A model generated the notes under the pieces. The model did no database searches and was not told the origin of the DNA. It was given only the letters and a program-made list of their open reading frames with translations. Shown here in pieces: positions 49,977 through 59,810 of a DNA stretch of 64,000 nucleotides (positions are counted from its first letter, which is position 1; each line of letters starts with the position of its first letter). This stretch comes from Sphingobacterium faecium (GTDB taxonomy: Bacteria > Bacteroidota > Bacteroidia > Sphingobacteriales > Sphingobacteriaceae), in assembly GCF_003054045.1 (NCBI RefSeq), contig NZ_QBKH01000003.1:434001-498000 (forward strand), read 5' to 3'. A program made the position numbers and the translations under genes.

Positions 49977-50861
49977 ATGAATTTATCTATAACAAACCTC
50001 AGTAAAATCTATCCGAATGGTGTAAAAGCCTTAGATGATGTCACTCTTGAAATTAAACCAGGTATGTTTGGTCTCTTAGGGCCAAATGGAGCTGGTAAAT
50101 CTTCTTTAATGCGAACTATCGCGACACTTCAAAGACCGGATAGTGGTACAATTACTTTTGACCAGATTGATGTGCTGAAAAATCAGATGGACTTGAGAAA
50201 AGTACTGGGCTACCTCCCTCAAGAATTTGGAGTCTATCCCAAACTTTCGGCTGTAGATCTATTACAATATTTTGCTCGTCTTAAAGGTATTTCTTCAGGT
50301 GCTGATCGCCAAAAAATCATCAACCGTGTTCTTGAAGTGACCAATCTGTGGGATGTGCGCCATAAAAGTGTTAGTGGATATTCTGGTGGGATGAAACAGC
50401 GCTTTGGTATTGCTCAACTGTTATTGAACAATCCCAAATTGATTATTGTGGATGAACCTACTGCCGGACTTGACCCTGCAGAAAGACACCGTTTTCTCAA
50501 TGTATTGCGCGAGATCGGCACGGATCATACGGTTATATTTTCTACGCATATCGTAGATGATGTACGTGAACTGTGTCATGAAATGGCCATCCTGAATGGA
50601 GGGAAGATCTTATTAAGGGGAACTCCGAAAGAAACCATAGATAAACTGTCCGGTAAGATTTGGGTACGTATCATCACCCGGGAACAACTGGATGAGTACA
50701 CCCAAAAATATAATGTGATATCAACCAACTATAATCAGGATAATACCTTAAATATCCGGGTCTATAGCGATTTATGTCCTGATGAATCTTTTGTTCCTGC
50801 TGATGGGCAACTGGAAGATGTTTATTTTGTCGCCCTTAAAAAAGATCAACACCATGTTTAG
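49977..50861 (+). CDS. ABC transporter ATP-binding protein
   Basis: The product is 294 residues long. It has Walker A 'GLLGPNGAGKSS', the Q-loop 'LGYLPQEFG', signature 'YSGGMKQRFGIAQ', Walker B 'LIIVDEPTAGLDP' and the H-loop 'FSTHIVDD'. It is a drug- or lipid-type ABC-2 ATPase. Its end overlaps the permease-M1 fusion start by 8 nt. This two-gene unit is common in Bacteroidota. It lies downstream of the peptide locus but is separated by a terminator and a gap. Confidence 0.92.
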   Translation: MNLSITNLSKIYPNGVKALDDVTLEIKPGMFGLLGPNGAGKSSLMRTIATLQRPDSGTITFDQIDVLKNQMDLRKVLGYLPQEFGVYPKLSAVDLLQYFARLKGISSGADRQKIINRVLEVTNLWDVRHKSVSGYSGGMKQRFGIAQLLLNNPKLIIVDEPTAGLDPAERHRFLNVLREIGTDHTVIFSTHIVDDVRELCHEMAILNGGKILLRGTPKETIDKLSGKIWVRIITREQLDEYTQKYNVISTNYNQDNTLNIRVYSDLCPDESFVPADGQLEDVYFVALKKDQHHV

Positions 50862-53800
50862 CACTATTTTTAAATTTGAGTTCACCCGCTGGTTTAAGAA
50901 TAGTACCATCTATATCTACATGTTGCTGTTCTTTATGCTAGCACTGTTCATCATGCTGTCTGCACTTGGTATCTTTGATGGTATTACCGCGACGACATCT
51001 TCCAATACAATCATGAACTCACCTCTGGCGATCAGCGAAATGATCAACGGGATGTCTAATCTCATTTATTTTCTGATCCCAACCATTGTGGGAGCTTCTG
51101 TCTATCGGGACTTTCAATACAATGTGCATAGCATTCTTTTTAGCTATCCCTTTACCAAGACTGATTATTTGCTGGGTAAGTTTTTCGGTTCACTTTCAGT
51201 AGTCTTAATCATCGTATTGGCTTCTACACTAGGGATTATAGTTGCGCAGTATGTTCCCGGTATTAACCAAAGTTTATTGGGTCCGGTACATGTATTTGCC
51301 TATTTTCAGACCTATCTTATTCAGGTCATCCCCAACCTGATAATTTTCAGTTCCATTATTTTTGTATTGGTGACACTGACTAGAAATGTATATGTGGGTT
51401 TTGTTGCGGTACTGATTTTACTCCTGCTGCAAGCGGTGGTTCACAGTACTACAGCTGATATGGATAACCGTTACCTCGGTGCATTGATCGATCCATTTGG
51501 GGATAGTGCCATTTCCTACTATACACAATATTGGTCTCCAGCAGAAAAAGATATCAGAAATCTTCCTTTTACTGGAGCAGTGATTTATAACAGATTGATC
51601 TGGCTATCCGTATCTGCACTTTTTATTGGTGGTTTTTACTTGTTCTTTTCGTTTTCTCAACAAGCTTTTACGTTTAAGACGAGTAAAATTGGTAAACGCG
51701 TGACTAAAAATAATTTTGAAAGTATTTTTAGAATGGATCTGCCAGTGGTGAAATATAATTTTTCAGCTTTTCACTATTTTAAGACTTCATGGGCATTGGC
51801 GAGATACAACTTCAGTTACATTGTCAAAAATCCTGTATTTATGATTTTGACATTGGTAGGGATCCTCTTTGTTATCTTAATGGCAAGTACCGTCGGTTCT
51901 ATTTCGGGAACATCGACTTATCCTGTTACTTGGAAAATGCTGATGATACCTGGATCCACATTTAAGTTTTTTCTGTTGATATTGACTTTCCTGTTTACAG
52001 GTTTGCTGATTCATCGGGGGAGCATTAGCCGTATGGGGGGATTGATTGATGCGAGTCCTGTCCCGAACTGGGTTTTACTTTTATCAACTTTAATTGCTAT
52101 TGTCAAAATGCAGCTGGCCTTATTACTGGTTGTTATCGTGACTTGTATGGCCTTTCAGGTATATCATGGGTATTATACTTTTGAGATCGGACAATATGTG
52201 ATGAATCTCATGGTGTATGGCATGCTGTCCAATATAGCTTGGCTGTTTATCTCTGTGTTTGTCCATACTTTGTTCAAAAACTATCTGACAGGATTTTTTG
52301 TGCTCTTGCTCTTGTTTATCGCATTGCCCTTTCTTTCGGCAATGGGAGTGGAACAGAATATTTACAAATTTAATCAAGGACCTGGGATTGATTATTCGGA
52401 TATGGATGGTTTTGGATATATTTTACCCTTCCTGACCTATCGGTTATACTGGCTCTTATTTTCTATTTTATTCTTAACGGTTTCCTTATTAATGTGGCGT
52501 AGGGGAGGGTTTTCTGGTATCAGGGAAAGATGGGAAATCTTTAAGGCCAATTTGAACCCTGTCCCTCTTGCAGTCCTTGCCGTTAGTCTTGTCGGTTTTC
52601 TGTCCATAGGTCTGGGGATCTATTATGAAAATAATATCAAAAAGCCTTATTATACCGGATTGGATTATGAAAAGCAGGCGGTCGAATGGGAGAAGAAATA
52701 TAAAAAATATCAATACCGGCCACAGCCCAGGGTGGTCGATGTTAAATTTAAGATGGATATCTATCCCGGAGAGCGGAGCTTTAAGGCGCAGGTCGCTTAC
52801 GTATTGAAAAATAAGACCAATACGGCGATTGATTCTATTTTTGTCAACTACAATGATTACGATTATACTTTCTCGTTCAATGTACCCCATACCTTGGTTT
52901 CGGAAGATGATAAGTACAATTTTAATATCTATCAACTCCAGCAACCGCTTGCACCGGGGGATTCTATTGTCTTGAACTTCAGCACGAGCAGTCCGCGCAA
53001 CACGTGGGTCAATGAGCGATCACCTGTTAAAGGTAATGGTACTTTTATCAATAATATGCAGTTTCCAAATATTGGATATTTGGATCAAGGGGAGCTGGTG
53101 GATAATGATATTCGTAAGAAATATGGATTGCCACACCGCAATCGTATGGCTCCGCCGACAGATCCGAAAGCCTTGAGAAATAACTATATTTCGAATGATG
53201 CAGATTGGATCCGTTTTGAAGCGACGGTGAGTACAGATATGGATCAGCTGGCGATCGCACCTGGCTACCTTACTAAGCAGTGGGAAAAGGATGGACGTAA
53301 ATATTACCATTATCAAATGGATAAGGAGATCCTCAATTTCTATGCGTTTAATTCTGCGCGCTATGAAGTGAGGAAAGATAGCTGGAATGGCGTGAACCTG
53401 GAGGTCTATTATCATCAAGATCACACGTACAACCTGGATCGTATGTTGGCATCTAGCAAAGCCTCTCTAGCTTATTATACCCAAGAATATAGTCCTTATC
53501 CACACCGTCAGTTGCGTATTGTGGAATTCCCACGTACCGATGGTACTTTTGCGCAGTCATTTGCCAATACCATTCCTTTTTCAGAAGCCATCGGATTTAT
53601 AGCTGATGTCAAGGAGAAAAACCAAGATGCGGTAGATTATCCTTATGCGGTCACGGCACATGAAATTGCACATCAATGGTGGGCACATCAGGTTGTCGGC
53701 GCCAAAGCACAAGGTGCTACTTTGATGTCGGAGAGTATGTCGGAGTATTCATCGCTTAAAGTGTTGGAGAAACGCTATGGTAAAGGACAGATGCGTAAAT

Positions 53801-54498
53801 TTCTTAAAGATGCATTGGATGGTTACCTGATGGGGAGAAGTGCCGAAAAATTGGGGGAGAGACCGCTTATGTTCAACGAAAACCAGATGTATATCCACTA
53901 TCAAAAAGGTTCTTTGGTGCTCTATGCCTTGAGCGATTATCTGGGAGAGGAGCTGTTCAATAGGACAGCAAGAACTTATCTGGAGCACACTGCTTTTCAA
54001 AATCCCCCTTATACGACATCGTTGGAATTTGTCGAGTACTTTAAGCAAGCGACACCAGATTCATTGCAGTATCTGATCAAGGATATGTTTGAGACCATTA
54101 CCTTGTACAATAATAAGGTCGAGAAAGTGACCTCTAAAAAATTGAAAAATGGAAAGTATCAGATCGATATCCAATTTGAAGTGGCCAAATACCGAGTGGA
54201 TGAAAATGGAAATAAAAGTTACCATGACCCAGGAAGCAAATCCATCTCATTCAAAAAATCAGATCAAGAGACCGTACAGTCTTTGCCACTAAGCGATTAT
54301 ATCGAGATCGGAGTTTTTTCTAAAGCGAAAAAGCAGGATGGTAATCCGTCTCCTGAATTGTATCTGAAGAAACATAAGATTGATCAGATCAATAATAAGG
54401 TTACACTGGTGGTCGACGGATTGCCTGCTCAGGTAGGTATTGATCCGTATAATAAACTGATCGATATCGACTCCAATGACAATCGGAAAGATATCTGA
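50854..54498 (+). CDS. ABC-2 permease fused to M1-family aminopeptidase
   Basis: The product is 1214 residues long from the ATG at 50854, the start that overlaps the ATPase stop. An upstream in-frame ATG at 50782 is inside the ATPase gene. Two sets of about six membrane helices (about 10-280 and 330-600) form the permease. From about 640 to 1190 comes a gluzincin domain with 'HEIAHQWW' (His936, Glu937, His940) and 'SESMSEYSSL' (Glu960), the HExxH...E zinc site. The peptidase would face the periplasm. The substrate of the transporter is unknown. The fusion is a recognised Bacteroidota architecture. Confidence 0.9.
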   Translation: MFSTIFKFEFTRWFKNSTIYIYMLLFFMLALFIMLSALGIFDGITATTSSNTIMNSPLAISEMINGMSNLIYFLIPTIVGASVYRDFQYNVHSILFSYPFTKTDYLLGKFFGSLSVVLIIVLASTLGIIVAQYVPGINQSLLGPVHVFAYFQTYLIQVIPNLIIFSSIIFVLVTLTRNVYVGFVAVLILLLLQAVVHSTTADMDNRYLGALIDPFGDSAISYYTQYWSPAEKDIRNLPFTGAVIYNRLIWLSVSALFIGGFYLFFSFSQQAFTFKTSKIGKRVTKNNFESIFRMDLPVVKYNFSAFHYFKTSWALARYNFSYIVKNPVFMILTLVGILFVILMASTVGSISGTSTYPVTWKMLMIPGSTFKFFLLILTFLFTGLLIHRGSISRMGGLIDASPVPNWVLLLSTLIAIVKMQLALLLVVIVTCMAFQVYHGYYTFEIGQYVMNLMVYGMLSNIAWLFISVFVHTLFKNYLTGFFVLLLLFIALPFLSAMGVEQNIYKFNQGPGIDYSDMDGFGYILPFLTYRLYWLLFSILFLTVSLLMWRRGGFSGIRERWEIFKANLNPVPLAVLAVSLVGFLSIGLGIYYENNIKKPYYTGLDYEKQAVEWEKKYKKYQYRPQPRVVDVKFKMDIYPGERSFKAQVAYVLKNKTNTAIDSIFVNYNDYDYTFSFNVPHTLVSEDDKYNFNIYQLQQPLAPGDSIVLNFSTSSPRNTWVNERSPVKGNGTFINNMQFPNIGYLDQGELVDNDIRKKYGLPHRNRMAPPTDPKALRNNYISNDADWIRFEATVSTDMDQLAIAPGYLTKQWEKDGRKYYHYQMDKEILNFYAFNSARYEVRKDSWNGVNLEVYYHQDHTYNLDRMLASSKASLAYYTQEYSPYPHRQLRIVEFPRTDGTFAQSFANTIPFSEAIGFIADVKEKNQDAVDYPYAVTAHEIAHQWWAHQVVGAKAQGATLMSESMSEYSSLKVLEKRYGKGQMRKFLKDALDGYLMGRSAEKLGERPLMFNENQMYIHYQKGSLVLYALSDYLGEELFNRTARTYLEHTAFQNPPYTTSLEFVEYFKQATPDSLQYLIKDMFETITLYNNKVEKVTSKKLKNGKYQIDIQFEVAKYRVDENGNKSYHDPGSKSISFKKSDQETVQSLPLSDYIEIGVFSKAKKQDGNPSPELYLKKHKIDQINNKVTLVVDGLPAQVGIDPYNKLIDIDSNDNRKDI

Positions 54499-54593
54499 TC
54501 ATGACCAAAATTTCAGTTGCACAAATCGGTCTATTCATTTTTATGCCGGTTTGAAATCGACTAGTTTACTGTTAAATTAATCATATATGTTTG

Positions 54594-54623
54594 GTAAAGT
54601 CACGTTGAGAAATGTGGCTTTAC
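54594..54623. terminator. Shared hairpin between convergent genes
   Basis: GTAAAGTCAC / GTGGCTTTAC (one wobble) with a 10-nt loop lies between the permease-M1 gene and the minus-strand gene ending at 54620. Its right arm covers the stop codon of the latter. Confidence 0.6.
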
Positions 54624-55963
54624 TTATTTAATAATGTTGGTGGATCACTTCTGAACTTTTTTCGGATACTTGCTTCTGTATGATTTTCATCGGCATAGAG
54701 CAAGATGACATAATGGGGTGTCGGTTTTATCGAGTCCTGTACTGCTATGGGAGGGAGAGCTGTTGAATCAGCTGCTGCAACATTTTCGTTCGATGTAGGG
54801 TATGAAACCCGATTGGTAGGAATCGTCGATATGGTAGGGTTAGGTGCTGTTATTTTTCTGAAGTAACGGAATTGAGCTTGATTAATAGGCACAATTTCTT
54901 TCTGCTCAACATCCCTGGGATAGTCAGCAGTAACATATTGCACTTCAATCCAACACATGCGTAACTTGGAAGTGACGAAATAGGTGGTTATGCAAAATAC
55001 AATCATACAGAAGGTCAATATCAAGAGATAAAAGAGATGTTTCATTTCGAATTTGAAGGGATCACTTTTTTTTGACTTTGCCGCAACGGCAGGTTGAATC
55101 ATGGAAAAGCTGTCCTGGGGGAATGGCCAATCTTCTTTTGGATATATGTTGGATGATGATCGTATTTTTTTTTGATGTAGACCTGAGCTACTATTTTTAT
55201 TAAATCCGTTCTTTTTTGTATATAGATGTTGATGTATTCCAATCCATTTATCTGCTAGCCTAATTTTTTCTGGCTTTATTTCGAAGACCTTTTCTCCCCT
55301 ATATCTATTTGTAAGGTATCGTCTGGCATGCTGATTTTTAAAATCCGAATTTTGGATTAAGCTATCTCGAATACCCTTTTCATTACTCTTGATGCCTAGT
55401 CTTTCCTTAGTCTTTTTTTCTTCGCGATGTTGTTGAATGTCCTGATTCTCATCTACACGATTGTCGATTTCGATCATTCCACCCTCCTTCAGACCAACTG
55501 GTTGCCCCGCTATTCTTTCATATGTTTCTTCTGTTTTGATTTTAATATTCTTGTCTTCCTTATGTTCCAGCTGTTCTGGAAGAACTGTATTTTTTTGATG
55601 ACGTAATTGACGCCATTTATGAAACGGTCTCGGAGAAAATTGTATCAGTATAGCTAATAGCTTGACAATATTCTCATCTGGATTGCTTGTTTTGGCCATT
55701 ATAAAATTTTTAAGTGGCTTCAATTTATCCAATTCAAAACGACGAATGCCCGTTTCAAGATCAGCATACTTATTCGTAGGATTAAAGAAATCTTGAAATA
55801 CTTGGATATCTTCTTTCGACAATCCATTCGCATACAATTTGAGGCTTAAATTCCTCAAATTGCCTGGGGTCGGATGCTCTAATCGAGTATCCAACTCATG
55901 GTGCAAAAGCATGTCTCTATAGGTTCCAATAACCTCTTTTTTAAATTCTTCAAATTCAAACAT
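54620..55963 (-). CDS. Hypothetical single-pass membrane protein
   Basis: The product is 447 residues long. The first 120 residues are helical with a conserved-looking opening ('FEEFKKEVIGTYRDMLLHHELDTRLEHPTPGNLRNLSLKLYANGLSKEDIQVFQDFFNP'). A long charged, probably disordered linker follows (about 125-310), then one membrane helix ('FYLLILTFCMIVFCITTYFV', about 315-335) and an extracytoplasmic tail rich in Pro/Thr/Ser. The layout resembles that of an anti-sigma or signal-transducing anchor, but no family is recognised. It is transcribed alone. Confidence 0.65.
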   Translation of the reverse strand: MFEFEEFKKEVIGTYRDMLLHHELDTRLEHPTPGNLRNLSLKLYANGLSKEDIQVFQDFFNPTNKYADLETGIRRFELDKLKPLKNFIMAKTSNPDENIVKLLAILIQFSPRPFHKWRQLRHQKNTVLPEQLEHKEDKNIKIKTEETYERIAGQPVGLKEGGMIEIDNRVDENQDIQQHREEKKTKERLGIKSNEKGIRDSLIQNSDFKNQHARRYLTNRYRGEKVFEIKPEKIRLADKWIGIHQHLYTKKNGFNKNSSSGLHQKKIRSSSNIYPKEDWPFPQDSFSMIQPAVAAKSKKSDPFKFEMKHLFYLLILTFCMIVFCITTYFVTSKLRMCWIEVQYVTADYPRDVEQKEIVPINQAQFRYFRKITAPNPTISTIPTNRVSYPTSNENVAAADSTALPPIAVQDSIKPTPHYVILLYADENHTEASIRKKFRSDPPTLLNK

Positions 55964-56224
55964 TGTTCAAAATTAAACCAACGATATGGTCTGATTTTAC
56001 GGAAAACCGTAAAATTCAAGATCATTTAAGAGCTTTTTCCGAATGGAATAATCGGAATTTTTGGAATTGTTGCGGAATATAAGGAAATGTCGGAATGAGT
56101 TGGTAATTAGATTTTTAAGTGCTATAAATTTGATTTCGAAATCAGTTGATCGATCAACTAGTCCTTTCTAGGAAAGTGACGAATAGATTTTGAACGAGTA
56201 CCTATTGCGGTAGTTTTTAACCGG
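55964..56224. other. Upstream region, nothing identified
   Basis: Upstream of the minus-strand gene. I see no clear promoter or gene. Confidence 0.35.
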
Positions 56225-56336
56225 TTTGGGAAGCAGTTATAAGCTCCCGCGATAGCAACTCACAGACTTCCCAAAAAATTCAGAAGGCCTTCTGAAAACA
56301 TTGTAGTAACCCCGAGCACGAAGCTCGCGGGACTAC
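56225..56336 (+). other. Highly structured non-coding element
   Basis: Three nested or adjacent stems are visible in 112 nt: TTTGGGAAG / CTTCCCAAA (56225-56233 with 56267-56275), the perfect 18-bp palindrome TTCAGAAGGCCTTCTGAA (56279-56296), and a GC-rich hairpin GTAGT..CCC.GAGC / GCTCGCGGGACTAC (56303-56336). GC is higher than the neighbourhood. It ends 30 nt before the small peptide gene at 56367. It could be a structured RNA leader, a dispersed repeat or a mobile-element end. Confidence 0.5.
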
Positions 56337-56366
56337 CAGGTTTTTGACTTTTAATTTTTTGAAACA

Positions 56367-56519
56367 TGTGGTATTTCATTTTAGCACTTTTATTTGGTAC
56401 CCCATCAAATGGTACTAGCAATCAGGATGAGACTGTGGCTTCGGCACAAAGTGAGGTTAATATTCCTGGTGATGACTCTGGTTATGGTGGTGGTCCAGGG
56501 ACTGTTCGTCCTAAATAAT
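56367..56519 (+). CDS. Short exported peptide precursor
   Basis: The product is 50 residues long. The hydrophobic start 'MWYFILALLFGTPS' could be a signal or anchor. The rest is polar and Gly-rich ('NIPGDDSGYGGGPGTVRPK'). It follows the structured element and is closed by the terminator at 56544-56577. It lies immediately upstream of a sensor kinase-response regulator pair, so a signal-peptide or small-effector role is possible. No family is recognised. Confidence 0.55.
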
Positions 56520-56543
56520 ATCTAAATATTATAAAGTTTAAAT

Positions 56544-56577
56544 AAGGCAACAGGTATGTTGCCTTATTTTGTTTTTT
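56544..56577 (+). terminator. Hairpin terminator
   Basis: AAGGCAAC / GTTGCCTT with a 6-nt loop, followed by ATTTTGTTTTT. It closes the small peptide gene. Confidence 0.8.
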
Positions 56578-56635
56578 AAGCTTGAGTTGTTTTTCCAGTA
56601 AAATTTCGATATTTTAGAACAAAATAGCTGCCTTC

Positions 56636-58321
56636 TTGAAACGCTTTAGTTTATATTTATACGTCACCATCTTTATTTCTTGTAGGCAGGAGCCTTTTCA
56701 AAAAGAGATGCCTATTGTTAATACGGCCTATGAAAAAGCTTTTGACTATGTCGATAGCGGAAAAGCAGATAGTGCATTTTATTTTTTTGATGCTGCGAAA
56801 CAAGTGTTTTTAGAAAAAGGGGATAGTTTAAGTGTTGCAAAGTGTCTCATTAATATGTCCATAACCCAACAAGAGCAAGGTGATTATTATGGAGCACAGG
56901 AAACAGCACTACAAGCTGTTCCTTTTTTGAATCCACGTAAAGCTGGTCACTTAACTTTTCTAAGTATGAATTTTAATGCACTTGGATTGGCTTCTTATTA
57001 TCTTAAAGACTACCCGCGATCCATTTTATTTTATGAACAAGCAATTCATTATTCGGGTGATCCACAAAACACATTGGTTTATCGAAATAACTTAGCAGTT
57101 AGCCTTCTTGATAGTAAAAAATATAGAGAGGCTCAAAAAATATATACCAATATAATCAACGGAATTCACAAAAATCCTGCGGAATATGCGCGTGTATTAG
57201 CAAATCTCGCTCGCATCAAATGGAAACAAGATCCAACTTATCCGGCTATTCACGAATTTCTAATCTCACTGAAAATTAGAGAAAAAGAAAAGGATTTTTG
57301 GGGTCAAAATGCAAGTTTAGGATATATTACAGATTATTATGAAAATCATAAACCGGATTCGGCTTTGATATTTGCTAAAAGATGGTACCACGTCGCAAAA
57401 AAAATCTCAAGTCCGAATGATCAAATTTTTGCATTGAAAAAGTTAATTAAGTTAAGTCTCAGCGATTCTTCTAAATATTATTTTGAAATTTATAATACTC
57501 TAAACGATAGTCTACAGCAAGCTCGGCTTGCTGCAAAAAATCAGTTTACCATGATTCGTTATGAAGTGGAAAAGAATAAAGCGGATAATTTAAGCCTCCA
57601 AAAAGATAATGCCGAGAAAGCTTATAATATCAGTCGCCAGCGTATGTGGACGGCAGGAATTTCCATATTTTCTTTGATTGTGATTATTGGGGGAATATTT
57701 TGGTACAAAAGACGTAAAGAGCGTCTTCAGCTGGAAGCTCAAAATAGAATTAAAGCCAATCAGCTTAATATCTCCAGAAAAATTCATGATGTGGTAGCCA
57801 ATGGACTGTATCGCGTAATGACGGAGATTGAAAATAGGGAGGATATCGATCGGGATGGTATACTTGACCGATTGGAAATGATGTACGAGAAATCACGTGA
57901 TATCTCCTACGAAACCGAAGTAACGAAACCAGAACAACAGGATTATCATACCCAAATCGCAGAATTGCTTAAATCTTTTGTGACCGAAAACCGCAAAGTG
58001 ATTATCGCAGGTAATGATGCCGAACAATGGGAGCGTATCCATGCCGATAGCAAAGAGCAGATCCATCATGTCCTGCAGGAATTGATGGTGAATATGCGCA
58101 AACATAGTCAAGCAACAAATGTGGTCATACGCTTTGATTGGGATGCTGATGTATTACGTATTTATTACAGCGATAATGGAATCGGGATGTCCGATACGCA
58201 GGTCAAAGGCAATGGTCTCACCAGTACGGGAAACCGTATTTTCAATTTAAATGGCAAGATTACCTTTGTAACTCAAGCAGAAAAGGGATTAAAAATTGAA
58301 ATTTCGATGCCTATTCTATAA
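56636..58321 (+). CDS. TPR-containing sensor histidine kinase (lipoprotein-type)
   Basis: The product is 561 residues long from TTG. The N-terminus has a short lipoprotein-like signal ('FISC', Cys16). About 30-290 are TPR-like helical repeats ('KCLINMSITQQEQGDYYGAQETALQAVPFL'). One membrane helix lies near 335-357 ('MWTAGISIFSLIVIIGGIFWY'). The HisKA_3-like box 'SRKIHDVVANGLYRVM' carries His384, and the HATPase has 'ELMVNMRKHSQATNVVIRF' and 'YSDNGIGMSDTQVKGNGLTSTGNRI'. It senses an extracytoplasmic signal through the TPRs and phosphorylates the response regulator encoded 14 nt downstream. Confidence 0.9.
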   Translation: MKRFSLYLYVTIFISCRQEPFQKEMPIVNTAYEKAFDYVDSGKADSAFYFFDAAKQVFLEKGDSLSVAKCLINMSITQQEQGDYYGAQETALQAVPFLNPRKAGHLTFLSMNFNALGLASYYLKDYPRSILFYEQAIHYSGDPQNTLVYRNNLAVSLLDSKKYREAQKIYTNIINGIHKNPAEYARVLANLARIKWKQDPTYPAIHEFLISLKIREKEKDFWGQNASLGYITDYYENHKPDSALIFAKRWYHVAKKISSPNDQIFALKKLIKLSLSDSSKYYFEIYNTLNDSLQQARLAAKNQFTMIRYEVEKNKADNLSLQKDNAEKAYNISRQRMWTAGISIFSLIVIIGGIFWYKRRKERLQLEAQNRIKANQLNISRKIHDVVANGLYRVMTEIENREDIDRDGILDRLEMMYEKSRDISYETEVTKPEQQDYHTQIAELLKSFVTENRKVIIAGNDAEQWERIHADSKEQIHHVLQELMVNMRKHSQATNVVIRFDWDADVLRIYYSDNGIGMSDTQVKGNGLTSTGNRIFNLNGKITFVTQAEKGLKIEISMPIL

Positions 58322-58335
58322 AAGATGTAAAATGT

Positions 58336-59001
58336 ATGTTTAAAAAAGTACTCATAGCCGAAGATCACGAAATAGCTAATATTTCGGTTCAAAAAACTCT
58401 TCAAGAACTTGGAATTCAAGAGGCTAAATATGTTTATTATTGTGATGATGCATGGACTTGGATTAAAAATGCGTTAAGAGATGGTGTACCTTATGATCTG
58501 TTGATCACAGATCTTATTTTTGAAGCGGATCACAACCCTCAACGTTTAACGGGTGGTATTGAACTCATCCAGGCGGTCAAAGTTTTGCAGCCGAGTTTGA
58601 AAATAATTGTTTTGTCTGCTGAAAGTCGCACTGCGGTCATTGATGAACTGTTTAAAAATCGAGCGATTAACGGCTATGTCCGTAAAGCAAGACGAGATGC
58701 ACAATATCTCAAAGAGGCACTTCATGCTGCACAGCAGGATAAATCGTATCAGTCTCCTGAAATTAAACAGTCGATTCGCGAAAAGAATTCTCACGAATTC
58801 AGTACCCTGGATATCCATATTATTTCCCTATTGTCACAAGGCGTACGCCAAAAAGAGATTCCACTCTATTTGCAACAGCAGCAGGTCAAACCCTCGGGAT
58901 TGAGCAGTGTGGAGAAGCGCCTCAGCTTGATGAAAGAGGTATTGGAATTTTCAAAAAATGAACAGCTTATTGCCTATTCGAAAGACATCGGGCTCATCTA
59001 A
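58336..59001 (+). CDS. Response regulator (REC plus LuxR-like output)
   Basis: The product is 221 residues long. The REC domain has the acidic pair 'IAEDHE' (Glu9-Asp10), the phospho-acceptor Asp59 ('YDLLITDLIF') and the switch region 'IIVLSAESRT' with 'GYVRKARRD'. The C-terminal part ('FSTLDIHIISLLSQGVRQKEIPLYLQQQQVKPSGLSSVEKRL') has GerE/LuxR spacing but is weakly conserved. It is the partner of the TPR kinase. Target genes are unknown, and the peptide gene upstream is one candidate. Confidence 0.88.
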   Translation: MFKKVLIAEDHEIANISVQKTLQELGIQEAKYVYYCDDAWTWIKNALRDGVPYDLLITDLIFEADHNPQRLTGGIELIQAVKVLQPSLKIIVLSAESRTAVIDELFKNRAINGYVRKARRDAQYLKEALHAAQQDKSYQSPEIKQSIREKNSHEFSTLDIHIISLLSQGVRQKEIPLYLQQQQVKPSGLSSVEKRLSLMKEVLEFSKNEQLIAYSKDIGLI

Positions 59002-59021
59002 TCGATCGATAGTAGGTCCAT

Positions 59022-59066
59022 ATAAAATTCTCCATTCCTTTTGAATAGCATGGAGGATTTTGTATG
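59022..59066. terminator. Hairpin between convergent genes
   Basis: Imperfect arms (about 14 nt, TAAAATTCTCCAT / ATGGAGGATTTTGTA) lie between the response regulator and the minus-strand barrel gene. A bidirectional terminator is likely. Confidence 0.6.
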
Positions 59067-59093
59067 GGCATTAAAAAGTGTGTTTGATCTGGA

Positions 59094-59810
59094 CTAACGG
59101 ATCGATGGTTTAATCAATTGATATTGGATACCAAATCGAAAGGCATTCAATCGCGCTGGTTGGGCAGACATACCATCCATACCGGATGTATAATCTTTGG
59201 TTCCCCAAGAGTATCCTGTAAATACGGTATAGCGATCGTAATTGACATTAAATTGCAATCGGGGCCTGATGTCTAACTTCATTAAATCACTACCTCTGTC
59301 GTGTTCAAATTCTGTTACATGACCTTGTTTATCTTCGAAGCTTCCTTTTTCCTTTATGCTCAGTGTTTTGGCTAGATCTACACCCAATTGGATATCCATC
59401 GTCATCGGCTCGAAAAGCACACGATAACCAAAGAAAGGGTTGAAATTTAAAAATTGCTGATTTAATTTGGTCATGCCCCGGCTATTGTTTAAAAAGTCGT
59501 TGCCCTCTAAATTTATTTTAGTTTGTAATCGCTCCAACGATCCTTCAATACCCAATAGAAAATTACTGCTAAACACATAGCGGTAATTGATCGCGCCACC
59601 AATATTAATTCCATACTTTTTACCGAATGGATTGTTGGTGTAATAACTTTGTTTTTCTGTGCCATTTAAGCTACTGAGGGCTGCACTGCCTGATCCTGTA
59701 AAATTGGAAAAACCAGCGTTAATGCCTAACCGTAGTTCATGAGATTGGGAATGGGCTAAAAAATGAATGCTGCACGTGAAAAGGCCAGCCAGAATAATTT
59801 TTTTCAACAT
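59094..59810 (-). CDS. Outer-membrane beta-barrel protein (porin-like)
   Basis: The product is 238 residues long. The signal peptide ends 'FLAHSQS'. Alternating aromatic strands follow ('LRLGINAGFSNFTGSG', 'GINIGGAINYRYVFSSNFLLGIEGSLERL', 'FNPFFGYRVLFEPMTMDIQLGVDLA', 'FNVNYDRYTVFTGYSWG') and the last strand is 'RLNAFRFGIQYQLI'. It is an 8-10 stranded OmpA/OmpX-like barrel of unknown role. It is transcribed alone. Confidence 0.8.
   Translation of the reverse strand: MLKKIILAGLFTCSIHFLAHSQSHELRLGINAGFSNFTGSGSAALSSLNGTEKQSYYTNNPFGKKYGINIGGAINYRYVFSSNFLLGIEGSLERLQTKINLEGNDFLNNSRGMTKLNQQFLNFNPFFGYRVLFEPMTMDIQLGVDLAKTLSIKEKGSFEDKQGHVTEFEHDRGSDLMKLDIRPRLQFNVNYDRYTVFTGYSWGTKDYTSGMDGMSAQPARLNAFRFGIQYQLIKPSIR

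Noticed and set aside
50782..50853. Extended N-terminus for the permease-M1 protein
   Set aside because: The extra 24 codons lie inside the ATPase gene in another frame. The ATG at 50854 gives the typical short overlap and a hydrophobic start.
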